The notes below the pieces were generated by a model. The model worked only from the letters and a program-made list of their open reading frames with translations. It ran no database searches and was not told the origin of the DNA. A program made the translations under genes and the position numbers. From NCBI GenBank assembly GCA_028280265.1, contig JANQMD010000018.1:1-64000 (forward strand): 64,000 nucleotides of DNA, in the 5' to 3' direction. Shown here piece after piece: positions 44,717 to 53,200 of this stretch. Source of the stretch: Flavobacteriaceae bacterium. Its GTDB lineage: Bacteria > Bacteroidota > Bacteroidia > Flavobacteriales > Flavobacteriaceae. Position 1 is the stretch's first letter, and every line of letters begins with the position of its first letter.

Positions 44717-45826
44717 TTAGCTTAAAGCCTGAACAATCAATTTTGCGGTATTTTCTGAAGCCCCTTTACCACCCAACCCCTGTTCCAATTCATAATAGTC
44801 TTCAAACAACTTCGTTCTTTTTTCCACATCTAATATGTTCTTTAATTCTTTAGATAGGTTTTCTTTCGTGAAATCGTGCTGAATCAGTTCTTTTACGACT
44901 TGCCTATCCATGATTAAATTGACTAAAGAAATATATTCTAACGTAATGATTCTTTTAGCTATTTGATAAGAAATATTACTGCCTTTATAGCAAACAACTT
45001 GAGGCACTTTAAACAGACCTGTTTCTAACGTAGCTGTTCCTGAAGTTACCAATGCTGCTGTGGACAAGCTCAGTAAATCATAGGTTTGATTGTTGACAAA
45101 CGCTACATTTTTATCTCCAATGATCTCTTTGTAAAATTTGTACTGTTGACTAGGTGCTCCCGCAATCACAAATTGGTAATTCGAAAATTCGTCTACCATA
45201 GACAGCATCACATGAAGCATCTTGGTAATCTCTTGTTTTCTGCTCCCTGGCAGAAGAGCAATAATGGGTTTGTCACCCAATCTATATTGCTCTCTAAAGT
45301 TTGCTTCATCTACCAATTCTCGGTCGGAAATTGCATCGATGAGTGGATGCCCAACAAAATGAACATCGTATTCATACTTCTTATAAAACTCCTTCTCAAA
45401 AGGCAAAATCACATACATCTGATCTACATCACGCTGAATGCTTTTCACACGACTTGCTCTGGATGCCCATACTTGCGGAGAAATATAATAATGATTGACA
45501 AATCCTTTTTCTCGGGCCCACTTGGCAATTCTTAAATTAAAACCAGAATTGTCTATATAGATAACTACATCTGGCTGGAACTCCTCTATGTCTTTCTTGC
45601 AAAAAGAAATCAAACCAAAGATTTTTCTGAGGTTCATCAACACTTCAACAAAGCCCATAAAAGAACGCTCCTTGTAATGCTTTACCAACGTACCTCCAAC
45701 AGATTGCATCAAGTCACCTCCCCAAAAACGAATGTTTGCATTTTCATCCTCTTTGAGTAATGCTTTCATAAGATTAGATCCGTGTAAATCTCCAGAAGCT
45801 TCGCCTGCTATGATGTAGTATTTCAT
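44717..45826 (-). CDS. lpxB: Lipid-A-disaccharide synthase
   Basis: This 369-residue glycosyltransferase (GT19) joins UDP-2,3-diacylglucosamine and lipid X to form the lipid A disaccharide. The start YYIIAGEASGDLHGSNLM is characteristic. Further on are IALLPGSRKQEI and the donor-binding TSGTATLETGLFKVP near the C-terminus. The length is normal. It is a peripheral inner-membrane enzyme. comEC lies 33 bases downstream and a palindromic element separates it from the small membrane-protein gene upstream. Confidence 0.96.
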   Translation of the reverse strand: MKYYIIAGEASGDLHGSNLMKALLKEDENANIRFWGGDLMQSVGGTLVKHYKERSFMGFVEVLMNLRKIFGLISFCKKDIEEFQPDVVIYIDNSGFNLRIAKWAREKGFVNHYYISPQVWASRASRVKSIQRDVDQMYVILPFEKEFYKKYEYDVHFVGHPLIDAISDRELVDEANFREQYRLGDKPIIALLPGSRKQEITKMLHVMLSMVDEFSNYQFVIAGAPSQQYKFYKEIIGDKNVAFVNNQTYDLLSLSTAALVTSGTATLETGLFKVPQVVCYKGSNISYQIAKRIITLEYISLVNLIMDRQVVKELIQHDFTKENLSKELKNILDVEKRTKLFEDYYELEQGLGGKGASENTAKLIVQALS

Positions 45827-45857
45827 ATGTGATTATTGTCTCGTCTTACTGTTATTT

Positions 45858-45985
45858 TGAGTGTATCATACTAAGCTTGCCTTGTTGCCAGCCTGCTGGC
45901 TAAGCAGGACAGACAAGCTTGTCGAAGCAGAATCGAGAGGCGGAATCTGTTCAAAAACTCTCGACTGAGATCGAGGTGACACTCA
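45858..45985. repeat. Composite palindromic element between lpxB and the small membrane gene
   Basis: Nested inverted repeats occupy about 128 bases: TGAGTGT (45858) with ACACTCA (45979), AAGCTTG with CAAGCTT, CCAGCCTGCTGG in between, and CGAGAG with CTCTCG. Pieces such as TTGTCGAAG recall the elements at 34817 and 35738. Confidence 0.65.
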
Positions 45986-45987
45986 GT

Positions 45988-46299
45988 TTAAATAAATTTT
46001 AAAACAAAGGTAACCAAAGCCGTAAGAATAGTGGCCATTAAAACGCCTCTAGCTCTGTAATCTTGCTTCTTTTTTAGAAAAATGAAAAAAACAAACAAGT
46101 TGGGAAGAGCAGCAATAGACAAAACAGTTCCGTATAAATTACCTTCTTTGATTAAGGATACTGTCTCTACAAACTCATATTTCGAGAAGAACTCTAAGTA
46201 CAAGAAGATACCAGCAGTTGTAGACAATAGCGATATTAAAAATCCAAAAACGATTTCTTTTTGAATAAACTTTTTAGATGGAGCTTTAAACTTTGACAT
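45988..46299 (-). CDS. Small membrane protein of unknown function
   Basis: This 103-residue protein starts with a basic stretch (MSKFKAPSKKFIQKE) and contains three hydrophobic segments at about residues 17-34, 58-74 and 84-102. I recognise no motif or family beyond its frequent occurrence next to surE and lpxB in Bacteroidota. It is probably co-transcribed with surE and lpxB, although palindromic elements now separate them. Function unknown. Confidence 0.75.
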   Translation of the reverse strand: MSKFKAPSKKFIQKEIVFGFLISLLSTTAGIFLYLEFFSKYEFVETVSLIKEGNLYGTVLSIAALPNLFVFFIFLKKKQDYRARGVLMATILTALVTFVLKFI

Positions 46300-46362
46300 G
46301 AGTAATATTTCTATATCTAAAACTTTTATCAGTGCTGTTTCGTATTTGTAAGCCTTTAGAAA

Positions 46363-46426
46363 TTTGATTGTTTGATGTTTAGATTGCTTGATTTTTAGAC
46401 TTCTGGATGGTTAGATTATCAGTTAA
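46363..46426. repeat. Degenerate octamer array of TTxGATTG type
   Basis: Eight consecutive 8-base units share TTxGATxx: TTTGATTG, TTTGATGT, TTAGATTG, CTTGATTT, TTAGACTT, CTGGATGG, TTAGATTA, TCAGTTAA. A long run at a strict 8-base period is hard to get by chance. Confidence 0.6.
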
Positions 46427-46475
46427 AACAATCATAATTTTATTCAAACTTTTACCATCTACCTGCCGCAAGCAA

Positions 46476-46523
46476 GACTTTGAAACTTTGCCACTTTATC
46501 ACTTTGTTACCTCTAACCTTGAG
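46476..46523. repeat. Degenerate octamer array of AACTTTGx type
   Basis: Units GACTTTGA, AACTTTGC, CACTTTAT, CACTTTGT, TACCTCTA, ACCTTGAG follow at 8-base spacing; the last two have drifted. A second stretch of the same type lies at 46596-46658. Confidence 0.55.
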
Positions 46524-46595
46524 ATTCTCGCGTCGCTTTCCCTTCGACTCCGCTCAGGGTGACAGCTCCTCAGAATGACATTACTATTTATTTTT

Positions 46596-46658
46596 CAACT
46601 TATCACTCTGATAACTTTGGCACTTTGAACCTTTTACACTTTACAACTTTATAACTTT
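46596..46658. repeat. Degenerate octamer array of xAACTTTx type
   Basis: Units CAACTTAT, CACTCTGA, TAACTTTG, GCACTTTG, AACCTTTT, then ACACTTT (one base short), ACAACTTT and ATAACTTT. The array lies just before the surE stop codon, at the same kind of position as the arrays at 20833 and 33085. Confidence 0.5.
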
Positions 46659-46670
46659 CAAGCTAACTCC

Positions 46671-47444
46671 CTACATATCCCAAGAATTCAACTTCTGAAT
46701 CGTGTGATGCGCAGTTAAATCAAACTGAACAGGTACTACAGAAACATAGCCATTCTCCAAAGCCCAGATATCTGTATCCTCACCTTTATCTTTGTTGACA
46801 AACTCACCCGAAAGCCAATAATATTCTTTCCCTAAAGGGCTTTTTCGTTTGTCGAAATCCTCTTTCCAAATTCCATTGGCTTGTCTACATATTTTGATTC
46901 CCTTTATCTCTTCTCTCTTTAGCTTAGGAATGTTTACGTTCAACACAACTCCTTCAGGAATGCCATTTTTTAGAGCACTTAATGTAATCTTTTTTATCAA
47001 CTCTTTACTCTGCTTAAAATCGGCATGATAATTATAATCTAACAATGAGAAACCTATTGCTGGAATACCCTCTATCCCCGCCTCTACTGCAGCACTCATT
47101 GTTCCAGAATAAATGACACTGATCGATGAATTGGGACCGTGATTGATTCCGGAAACACACAAATCTGGCTTTCTGTTTAAAATCTCATTTACCGCCATTT
47201 TTACACAATCTGCTGGGGTTCCAGAACAACTATATTCTATTTGAGGGCCATCATCTACTGTAATCGGATTGCAATGCAATACATTATTTACCGTGATTGC
47301 ATGTCCCATTCCACTTTGTGGTCTGTCAGGTGCTACCACAACAACATCTCCAATCTTATTCATAATATTGATTAAAGATCGAACACCTGGAGCAGTTATT
47401 CCATCGTCATTGGTAACTAAAATTAAGGGCTTTTTTTGACTCAT
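46671..47444 (-). CDS. surE: 5'/3'-nucleotidase SurE
   Basis: This 257-residue metal-dependent phosphatase acts on nucleoside monophosphates and polyphosphate. The N-terminal metal site PLILVTNDDGITAPGV carries the DD pair. PDRPQSGMGHAIT and GINHGPNSSISVIYSGTM complete the active site. The length is normal. A -7-like TACATTTG lies upstream at 47469-47462, about 20 bases before the ATG. Confidence 0.96.
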   Translation of the reverse strand: MSQKKPLILVTNDDGITAPGVRSLINIMNKIGDVVVVAPDRPQSGMGHAITVNNVLHCNPITVDDGPQIEYSCSGTPADCVKMAVNEILNRKPDLCVSGINHGPNSSISVIYSGTMSAAVEAGIEGIPAIGFSLLDYNYHADFKQSKELIKKITLSALKNGIPEGVVLNVNIPKLKREEIKGIKICRQANGIWKEDFDKRKSPLGKEYYWLSGEFVNKDKGEDTDIWALENGYVSVVPVQFDLTAHHTIQKLNSWDM

Positions 47445-47682
47445 TTTGTAGTGATTTTACACAAATGTAAATGATTTTTTTACAGATTGAAAGAATCAAA
47501 GATTTAAAAATTCTTCATCTAAAGTTTTCCTTTGATACAAAATTTTATTATTGAATTACACTTCCCTACAGCCTTCTTTTTTTGAATCTTGAATATTTCA
47601 ATATAGTATCTCATTTTAACATTTTGTAAAGATGCATTCCCTTCATTTTTAACTAACATTGTATAGATAAAATTTGTTTTTT

Positions 47683-48198
47683 ATGACACGTATCTTAACT
47701 TTCCTTACACTTTCTATTGGGCTTTTTCTTGTACAATCAATTGATGCACAGACAAAAAAAGCACCTTGCGACACTCAAAAACACAAAGAGTTCGATTTTT
47801 GGGAAGGCTCTTGGAATGTCTATGACACCAAAGGCACATTGATTGGTGAAAATAACTTGATAAAAATGCATAGTGGTTGTGTTATGCAAGAAAATTGGGT
47901 ATCTAAAGCAGGTCCTAGCAGAGGAACGAGTTATAATTATGTAGATCTAAAAGACAACACTTGGAATCAAGTTTGGGTAGATAACTCAGGTTTTTCACTG
48001 GTTATGAAAGGAAATCTAATCGATGGAAAAATGGTTCTGAAAAGCAAACTTCTGAAAGGAAAGCAAGCAGAATATTACAATCGAATTACGTGGACGCCTA
48101 ACAAAGATGGTTCCGTAACGCAAGTTTGGGAAGTAGTATCCGACCAAGACAAAGTATTGCAAGAAGCATTCAGAGGTATTTACAAAAAGAAAAACTAA
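47683..48198 (+). CDS. Secreted DUF1579-like beta-barrel protein
   Basis: This protein of about 171 residues has a signal peptide (ending VQSIDAQ). The mature part begins CDTQKHKEFDFWEGSWNVYD and continues as alternating strands with paired Trp/Tyr residues, like the lipocalin-like DUF1579 family. FDFWEGSWNVY is the usual opening of that family. No catalytic residue is apparent. It is monocistronic as far as can be seen. The start is the ATG at 47683; three further in-frame codons lie upstream. Confidence 0.7.
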   Translation: MTRILTFLTLSIGLFLVQSIDAQTKKAPCDTQKHKEFDFWEGSWNVYDTKGTLIGENNLIKMHSGCVMQENWVSKAGPSRGTSYNYVDLKDNTWNQVWVDNSGFSLVMKGNLIDGKMVLKSKLLKGKQAEYYNRITWTPNKDGSVTQVWEVVSDQDKVLQEAFRGIYKKKN

Positions 48199-48278
48199 AA
48201 CAAAATCAGATGTTTGGCATCATTTTGGTACCTTAGCTAACACATCTTATTTTCTAAATTAAACATATAGAAAGATTC

Positions 48279-50396
48279 ATGAAGACGAAATTATTTATCC
48301 CTTTTCTCTCACTACTACTATTAGTGAGCAATGTAAGTTTTGCTAACAATCCAGAAAATAAAGATCCAGAAAAAGACAAAGTCATTGTTTATGTGCTTAA
48401 AAACCTATTGACGCGAGGACATTTTGTTGTCAAAGAGATGGACGATGATTTTTCTGTCCATGTCTATGATAGTTTTTTAGATGGTTTAGATGGTTCTAGA
48501 AGATATTTCACTCAGGAAGACATTAAGGAATTTTCCAAATACAAATACTCTATTGATAATCAGCTAAAGGATTTTGACCTTAGTTTTTATCACTTAGTGT
48601 ACAACAGATTTCTAGAAAAGATTAAATCTGCCAAGAAATTCTATGGAGAAATCTTAAAGCAACCTTTCGATTACAAAAAGGATGAGGAAATTGATATCAA
48701 CTATGAAAAGATTCCGTTTGCAGCAAATGAAAATCAATTGGTTGATTACTGGAGAAAGCAGTTGAAATTACAAACTATTGATAGGATAGAAGAAAAAATA
48801 TCACTTCAAAAAGAGAAATTAAAAGACAATCCTTCTTATCCGAAAAAATCATTTGATGAATTAGAAAAAGAAGCAAGAAAAGCTGTGATGAAAAGTATGG
48901 ATGAATTGTATATACGTATCGAAGAATTAGAGCATCAGGATTGGTTTTCTACTTTTTTAAATAGTGTTGTAAGTGCATTTGATCCTCACACTACCTATAT
49001 GAATCCAAGAATTAAGGAACGCTTTGATCAGGATATGTCTGGTAAACTAGAAGGTATTGGTGCTCGTTTGCAGAAAAAAGGAATTTACACCCATGTAGTT
49101 GAACTAATTTCTGGTGGACCTGCTTGGAAACAAGGTGATTTAGAAGTTGACGACATCATACTAAAAGTAGCACAAGCAGATGGAAAACCTCTTGATATTG
49201 TAGGCATGCGATTGGATGATGCTATCAAATTTATTAAAGGTCCCAAAGGGACAGAAGTGCGACTCACAGTAAAAAAGAAAATTGATGGTTCAACTAGGGT
49301 GATTTCTATTACCAGAGATTTGGTAGAGTTGGAAGAAACTTTTGTTAAATCTTCCGTCGTAGAAAAAAGCGGGAAGAAATATGGAATCATCGATTTGCCA
49401 AAATTCTACATCAGTTTCGATGATCAAAACTACAGAGATTCAGCAAAAGACATGGCCAAAGAAATTGAACGCTTAAAAGAAGAAAATGTTGATGGATTAT
49501 TAATCGATTTAAGAAATAACGGTGGGGGATCCTTGAAGACAGCTATCGAAATTGCAGGCTTGTTCATTGACGAAGGACCTGTTGTACAAGTAAAATATAG
49601 AGGGGAAAACCCAATCATTAAAAAAGATGAAAATGAAAAGATTCAATGGAAGGGTTCTTTGGTGATATTGGTAAATGAATTGTCAGCATCAGCATCTGAA
49701 ATTTTTGCTGCGGCTATGCAAGATTACAATAGAGCAGTGATTATGGGAGGAAATCAAACCTATGGAAAAGGAACCGTGCAAAACGTATTGCCTATCAATC
49801 AATTTTACAACTACAAAGAGAATCTAGGTTCCTTAAAAATAACGATCCAGAAATTTTATAGGATCAATGGAGGGTCTACACAAGTAGAAGGTGTTTATTC
49901 TGATATTGCTATGCCTACACGATTTAGCTATATGAACTATGGAGAAAGGGATTTGGAAGGTGCTTTGCCATGGGACAAAGTATCTCAAGCAAGTTATGTA
50001 CAAACAAACTCTTATAGCAATTTTTCTGAAGTTGTTAATAAAAGTAAATTACGCATCAATGAAAGTCCTACTTTCCAATTGGTAAATGATTATGCCAAAT
50101 GGTTAAAGAAAGAACAAGACGATACTACCTACTCATTGAACTACAATAATTACGTGAAGGATTTAGAAAGAAAAAACAAAGAGTCTAAAAAATATCGTGA
50201 AGCTTTTAAGTTTAAATCCAAGCTTTCTTTTACATCTCCGAAATACGAATTCCCCTTATTAAAAAACAACAAAGATTTAAAAGAAAAAAGAGACATTTGG
50301 CATAAGAATTTGGCAAAAGATATGTATATTTCGGAAGCATTAAACGTTTTGAGCGAGTTGAAGTTACGAACTCCTCAAGAGATTGTGAAAAAGTAA
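48279..50396 (+). CDS. prc: Tail-specific (C-terminal processing) peptidase, S41 family
   Basis: This 705-residue periplasmic protease cleaves proteins from the C-terminus. It has a signal peptide (ending NVSFANN), a helical N-terminal domain, a PDZ domain (about residues 230-325, KLEGIGARLQKKG onwards), and the S41 peptidase core. The Ser-Lys dyad is S471 in LSASASEIFAAAMQDYNRA and K497 in QTYGKGTVQ. A C-terminal DUF3340-like helical region follows. Its size and domain order match E. coli Prc. A terminator lies at 50445. Confidence 0.95.
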   Translation: MKTKLFIPFLSLLLLVSNVSFANNPENKDPEKDKVIVYVLKNLLTRGHFVVKEMDDDFSVHVYDSFLDGLDGSRRYFTQEDIKEFSKYKYSIDNQLKDFDLSFYHLVYNRFLEKIKSAKKFYGEILKQPFDYKKDEEIDINYEKIPFAANENQLVDYWRKQLKLQTIDRIEEKISLQKEKLKDNPSYPKKSFDELEKEARKAVMKSMDELYIRIEELEHQDWFSTFLNSVVSAFDPHTTYMNPRIKERFDQDMSGKLEGIGARLQKKGIYTHVVELISGGPAWKQGDLEVDDIILKVAQADGKPLDIVGMRLDDAIKFIKGPKGTEVRLTVKKKIDGSTRVISITRDLVELEETFVKSSVVEKSGKKYGIIDLPKFYISFDDQNYRDSAKDMAKEIERLKEENVDGLLIDLRNNGGGSLKTAIEIAGLFIDEGPVVQVKYRGENPIIKKDENEKIQWKGSLVILVNELSASASEIFAAAMQDYNRAVIMGGNQTYGKGTVQNVLPINQFYNYKENLGSLKITIQKFYRINGGSTQVEGVYSDIAMPTRFSYMNYGERDLEGALPWDKVSQASYVQTNSYSNFSEVVNKSKLRINESPTFQLVNDYAKWLKKEQDDTTYSLNYNNYVKDLERKNKESKKYREAFKFKSKLSFTSPKYEFPLLKNNKDLKEKRDIWHKNLAKDMYISEALNVLSELKLRTPQEIVKK

Positions 50397-50444
50397 AAGT
50401 TCCCCTGTTTATTATTACCAACAGGATAAAGTTCTTAATATATT

Positions 50445-50479
50445 AAAACCTGATAGATTTGATCCTTCTATCAGGTTTT
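50445..50479 (+). terminator. Terminator of the prc gene, overlapping the next promoter
   Basis: AAAACCTGATAGA and TCTATCAGGTTTT pair over 13 bases with a 9-base loop, followed by T. The loop contains the TTTG used as the -33 box of the downstream gene. Confidence 0.85.
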
Positions 50480-50488
50480 TTACTTTTG
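50458..50488 (+). promoter_or_regulatory. Perfect Bacteroidota promoter embedded in the prc terminator
   Basis: TTTG at 50458-50461, 19 bases, then TACTTTTG at 50481-50488: an exact match to TTTG-N17-23-TAnnTTTG. It would start transcription about at the ATG at 50492/50495, giving a leaderless or nearly leaderless message. Confidence 0.6.
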
Positions 50489-50491
50489 TAA

Positions 50492-51574
50492 ATGATGTCA
50501 AAAAAATCAAACTCTCTTACACAGCTCGCCATACAAAGATTCAAGAAAAACAAGTTGGGTCTTGTTAGTTTTTACTTTGTGATGCTTTGTGGTTTGATCG
50601 CTATTTTTGGCTATACCATTGCTCCAGATGATAGTATGAATGCAAATCAAATGCATTTAGAAATCCATTCTAAAAAGCCGGGTTTCTCAGTTCTTATGCT
50701 TACCATACCTTCGAAAGAAAAAAAAGAACAATCTTTCTTTTCCGCACTCTTTTTTGGTAAAAAAAATACACAAACAGAAATTCCTATTCAATCCTATGTA
50801 ATTAAAGGAAACAAACTCGAATATGTAAACTACACAGATGGATTGGTAAAAAGTATTGATGTTGAGTTGATCAATTCCAATCCCAAAAAGTATATTCAAG
50901 AGAAAACTTTCTATTTTGGAACAGATAAGTACGGAAGAGATCTGTTAAGTAGACTTATTGTAGGAACACGGATTTCATTCTTTATTGGTTTTATCGCTGT
51001 ATTTATCTCACTCCTGATTGGTATTACTGTAGGTGCTTGTGCTGGCTATTTTGGTGGGAAAATAGACACCTTTATCATGTGGATTATTAACATCACTTGG
51101 TCCATTCCTACCCTTCTATTGGTCATTGCAATTACCTTGGCTTTAGGAAAAGGATACTGGCAAGTTTTTATAGCTGTTGGATTAACCATGTGGGTAGAAG
51201 TGGCCAGAGTCGTACGCGGTCAGGTAATGACTACAAAGCAGCAACAATATGTTGAGGCTGCTAAAGTTTTAGGCTATTCCGAGTTTCGCATCATTTTCCG
51301 TCATATTTTACCCAACATTATGGCGCCAGTCATTGTCATTTCTGCTGCCAATTTTGCTTCTGCTATTTTAATTGAAAGTGGATTGAGCTTTTTAGGAATT
51401 GGAGCACAGCCACCTACTCCCTCATGGGGAGCCATTATAAAAAATCATTACAACTATATCATTATTGGGAAGCCTTATCTCGCCATTATACCTGGTATTG
51501 CTATTATGAGTTTGGTGATGGCTTTTATGATGATCGGGAATGCTCTCAGAGATGCATTAGATGTAAAAAATTAA
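50492..51574 (+). CDS. OppC/DppC-type ABC transporter permease
   Basis: This is a 360-residue inner-membrane permease of the dipeptide/oligopeptide ABC family. An OppC_N-type first helix (residues about 28-47) is followed by an unusually long soluble segment (about 48-135). The binding-protein-dependent permease core has TRISFFIGFIAVFISLLIG and the EAA-type loop EAAKVLGYSEFRIIFRHILPN. No partner permease, ATPase or binding protein is nearby, so it must pair with genes elsewhere. Two start codons, ATG at 50492 and 50495, are possible; the promoter favours the second as a leaderless start. The thioesterase gene follows after 2 bases. Confidence 0.88.
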   Translation: MMSKKSNSLTQLAIQRFKKNKLGLVSFYFVMLCGLIAIFGYTIAPDDSMNANQMHLEIHSKKPGFSVLMLTIPSKEKKEQSFFSALFFGKKNTQTEIPIQSYVIKGNKLEYVNYTDGLVKSIDVELINSNPKKYIQEKTFYFGTDKYGRDLLSRLIVGTRISFFIGFIAVFISLLIGITVGACAGYFGGKIDTFIMWIINITWSIPTLLLVIAITLALGKGYWQVFIAVGLTMWVEVARVVRGQVMTTKQQQYVEAAKVLGYSEFRIIFRHILPNIMAPVIVISAANFASAILIESGLSFLGIGAQPPTPSWGAIIKNHYNYIIIGKPYLAIIPGIAIMSLVMAFMMIGNALRDALDVKN

Positions 51575-51576
51575 AC

Positions 51577-52023
51577 ATGAGTTACCAGATAGAATTTAAT
51601 ACCAAGTGGTCCGATTTTGATCCAAATCACCACATGAGACATACAGCCTACAACGATTATGCCGCCGAAGTAAGAATTCGTTACTTTTCTTATGCTGGAT
51701 TTCCTGTGGATGAAATTGCAAAAGACGGTATTGGCCCTATCCTTTTTACAGAATATACCTCATTTAGAAAAGAGATACACACGGGTGAAAAAATTATTGT
51801 AAATGCCAAGCTATTGGGATTGTCTGAAGACAAAGGAAAATGGAAAATTCGCCATGAAATATTGAACGAAGCTGGAAAGTTAGCTGCTACTATTGAAGTT
51901 TATGGAGCATGGATCGATTTACATAAAAGAAAACTTGCCCTTCTTCCAGAAAAGTATGATACTCTACTAGATCGTATGGAGAAAACGGAGGATTTTGAGT
52001 GGATAAAAAGAGGGATGAAATAA
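51577..52023 (+). CDS. Acyl-CoA thioesterase (hot-dog fold)
   Basis: This 148-residue protein is a 4HBT-type hot-dog thioesterase. The N-terminal KWSDFDPNHHMRHTAYNDYA contains the usual D-x-N-x-H-x-x-x-Y pattern of acyl-CoA thioesterases, and the rest shows the strand FRKEIHTGEKIIVNAKLLGL. It probably hydrolyses a fatty or short acyl-CoA in the cytoplasm. The ATG is 2 bases after the OppC-type permease stop, so the two are co-transcribed, although a shared function is not obvious. Confidence 0.85.
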   Translation: MSYQIEFNTKWSDFDPNHHMRHTAYNDYAAEVRIRYFSYAGFPVDEIAKDGIGPILFTEYTSFRKEIHTGEKIIVNAKLLGLSEDKGKWKIRHEILNEAGKLAATIEVYGAWIDLHKRKLALLPEKYDTLLDRMEKTEDFEWIKRGMK

Positions 52024-52026
52024 CAA

Positions 52027-53007
52027 CTACTTCTCCATATCAATCACAACCTTTCCTTTTACTTTCCGATTCATAATCGATTCCAAAGCTTTTGGAGCAT
52101 CTTTTAAAGAATAGGTTGCCTCTATATGTGGTTTCAACTTTCCTGTAAGATACCAAGTCACCAATTGCGTTACATTTTCTATACTTTTTTGGGGTTCTTT
52201 TTGCGTGAATGCACCCCAAAAAACACCTGTAATCTCCGCACCTTTTAGCAAGGGTAAATTCAACGGTATTTTAGGAATCTCACCGTTTGCAAATCCGACT
52301 ACCAAATGTTTTCCTTTCCATGCAATGGCTCTAAAAGCCTGTTCAGAATAATCCCCTCCAACAGGGTCGTAAATCAAATCCGCTCCTTTTCCTCCTGTGA
52401 TTTCTTTTACTCTTTCTTTTAAATTTTCAGTCGTGTAATTCACTACTTCATCTGCCCCAAATGTTTTACACAAGGCCAACTTTTCATCCGTTGAGGCAGC
52501 AGCTATGACTTTGGCTCCCATCAATTTTGACAATTCCACTGCAGTAATTCCAACACCTCCAGAGGCTCCTAATACCAATACTGTATTTCCTTCTTTCACT
52601 AGTCCTCTATCTTTCAGTGCATGATAAGAAGTTCCATAAGCCATTAAAAAAGCGGACGCGTTCACCATAGACATCCCTTTCGGTTTTGGAAAACAATTTC
52701 GGGCTTGTGCGGTTACTTTCTCTGCAAATCCCCCATAAGGATTGAATCCAACCACCTCATCTCCTATGCTAAATCCTTGAACTCCTTCACCTATTCCCTC
52801 AACAACTCCAGCGAAATCACTTCCTGGAGAGAAGGGAGGCTCTGGCTTATATTGATACAAGCCCTGAATGATTAAGGTATCGGGGAAATTGGCACTACAT
52901 GCTTTTACTGAAACTAATAACTCTCCTTTTTTTGGAGTGGGGTCTTTCACTTCTTTGTACTCGAGTGTATTTGGTAATCCGTATTTAGAACAAATAATGG
53001 CTTTCAT
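52027..53007 (-). CDS. NADPH:quinone oxidoreductase-like zinc-independent MDR protein
   Basis: This 326-residue medium-chain dehydrogenase/reductase has GSDFAGVVEGIGEGVQGFS in the substrate domain and the NADPH-binding VLVLGASGGVGITAVELSK motif. It ends with the KAPKALESI/MNRKVKGKVVI pattern of quinone oxidoreductases. Zinc-binding cysteines are absent, as in QOR family members. It acts on quinones or other activated alkenes with NADPH in the cytoplasm. The convergent end lies 3 bases from the thioesterase gene. Confidence 0.9.
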   Translation of the reverse strand: MKAIICSKYGLPNTLEYKEVKDPTPKKGELLVSVKACSANFPDTLIIQGLYQYKPEPPFSPGSDFAGVVEGIGEGVQGFSIGDEVVGFNPYGGFAEKVTAQARNCFPKPKGMSMVNASAFLMAYGTSYHALKDRGLVKEGNTVLVLGASGGVGITAVELSKLMGAKVIAAASTDEKLALCKTFGADEVVNYTTENLKERVKEITGGKGADLIYDPVGGDYSEQAFRAIAWKGKHLVVGFANGEIPKIPLNLPLLKGAEITGVFWGAFTQKEPQKSIENVTQLVTWYLTGKLKPHIEATYSLKDAPKALESIMNRKVKGKVVIDMEK

Positions 53008-53141
53008 TGTAAATCTGTTTGGTTCTTTAAATGTACAGTTTCACAATCGAACTTCAAAAGACTTTGTAAAGTACCACCTAAGTACGCTTAAAATTAAAAC
53101 AGGAAATGATCGAAATTAGGTAAATAAAAGGGCTAGCAGAA

Positions 53142-53199
53142 GGGTTATTGACTTTAGTAACCCGTGGTAATGCCTAAAAAAATAGGTTAAAACCACGGG
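53142..53199 (+). promoter_or_regulatory. Two mutually exclusive hairpins upstream of a small ORF
   Basis: Stem 1: GGGTTA (53142-53147) with TAACCC (53158-53163). Stem 2: CCCGTGGT (53161-53168) with ACCACGGG (53192-53199), with CCTA/TAGG inside. The bases 53161-53163 belong to both stems, so only one can form fully. This is the shape of a small RNA switch, but I recognise no known class. Confidence 0.35.
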
Positions 53200-53200
53200 A

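Larger units (their letters stand above)
46300..46670. other. Repeat-filled gap between surE and the small membrane gene
   Basis: These 371 bases hold three degenerate 8-base-period stretches: 46363-46426 (TTTGATTG, TTTGATGT, TTAGATTG, CTTGATTT and so on), 46476-46523 (GACTTTGA, AACTTTGC, CACTTTAT, CACTTTGT), and 46596-46658 (CAACTTAT, TAACTTTG, GCACTTTG). Between the last two lies a palindromic piece, CTTCGACTCCGCTCAG with GTGACAG (about 46544-46565), the same core as at 35738. No gene is visible. Confidence 0.6.

Noticed and set aside
45858..46565. Small regulatory RNA gene in the lpxB-surE cluster
   Set aside because: The hairpins are better explained by REP-like elements and octamer arrays; no promoter plus terminator pair frames an RNA.
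51424..51576. Thioesterase start inside the OppC-type gene
   Set aside because: The 51 extra codons overlap the permease gene out of frame, and the hot-dog domain starts at the ATG at 51577.
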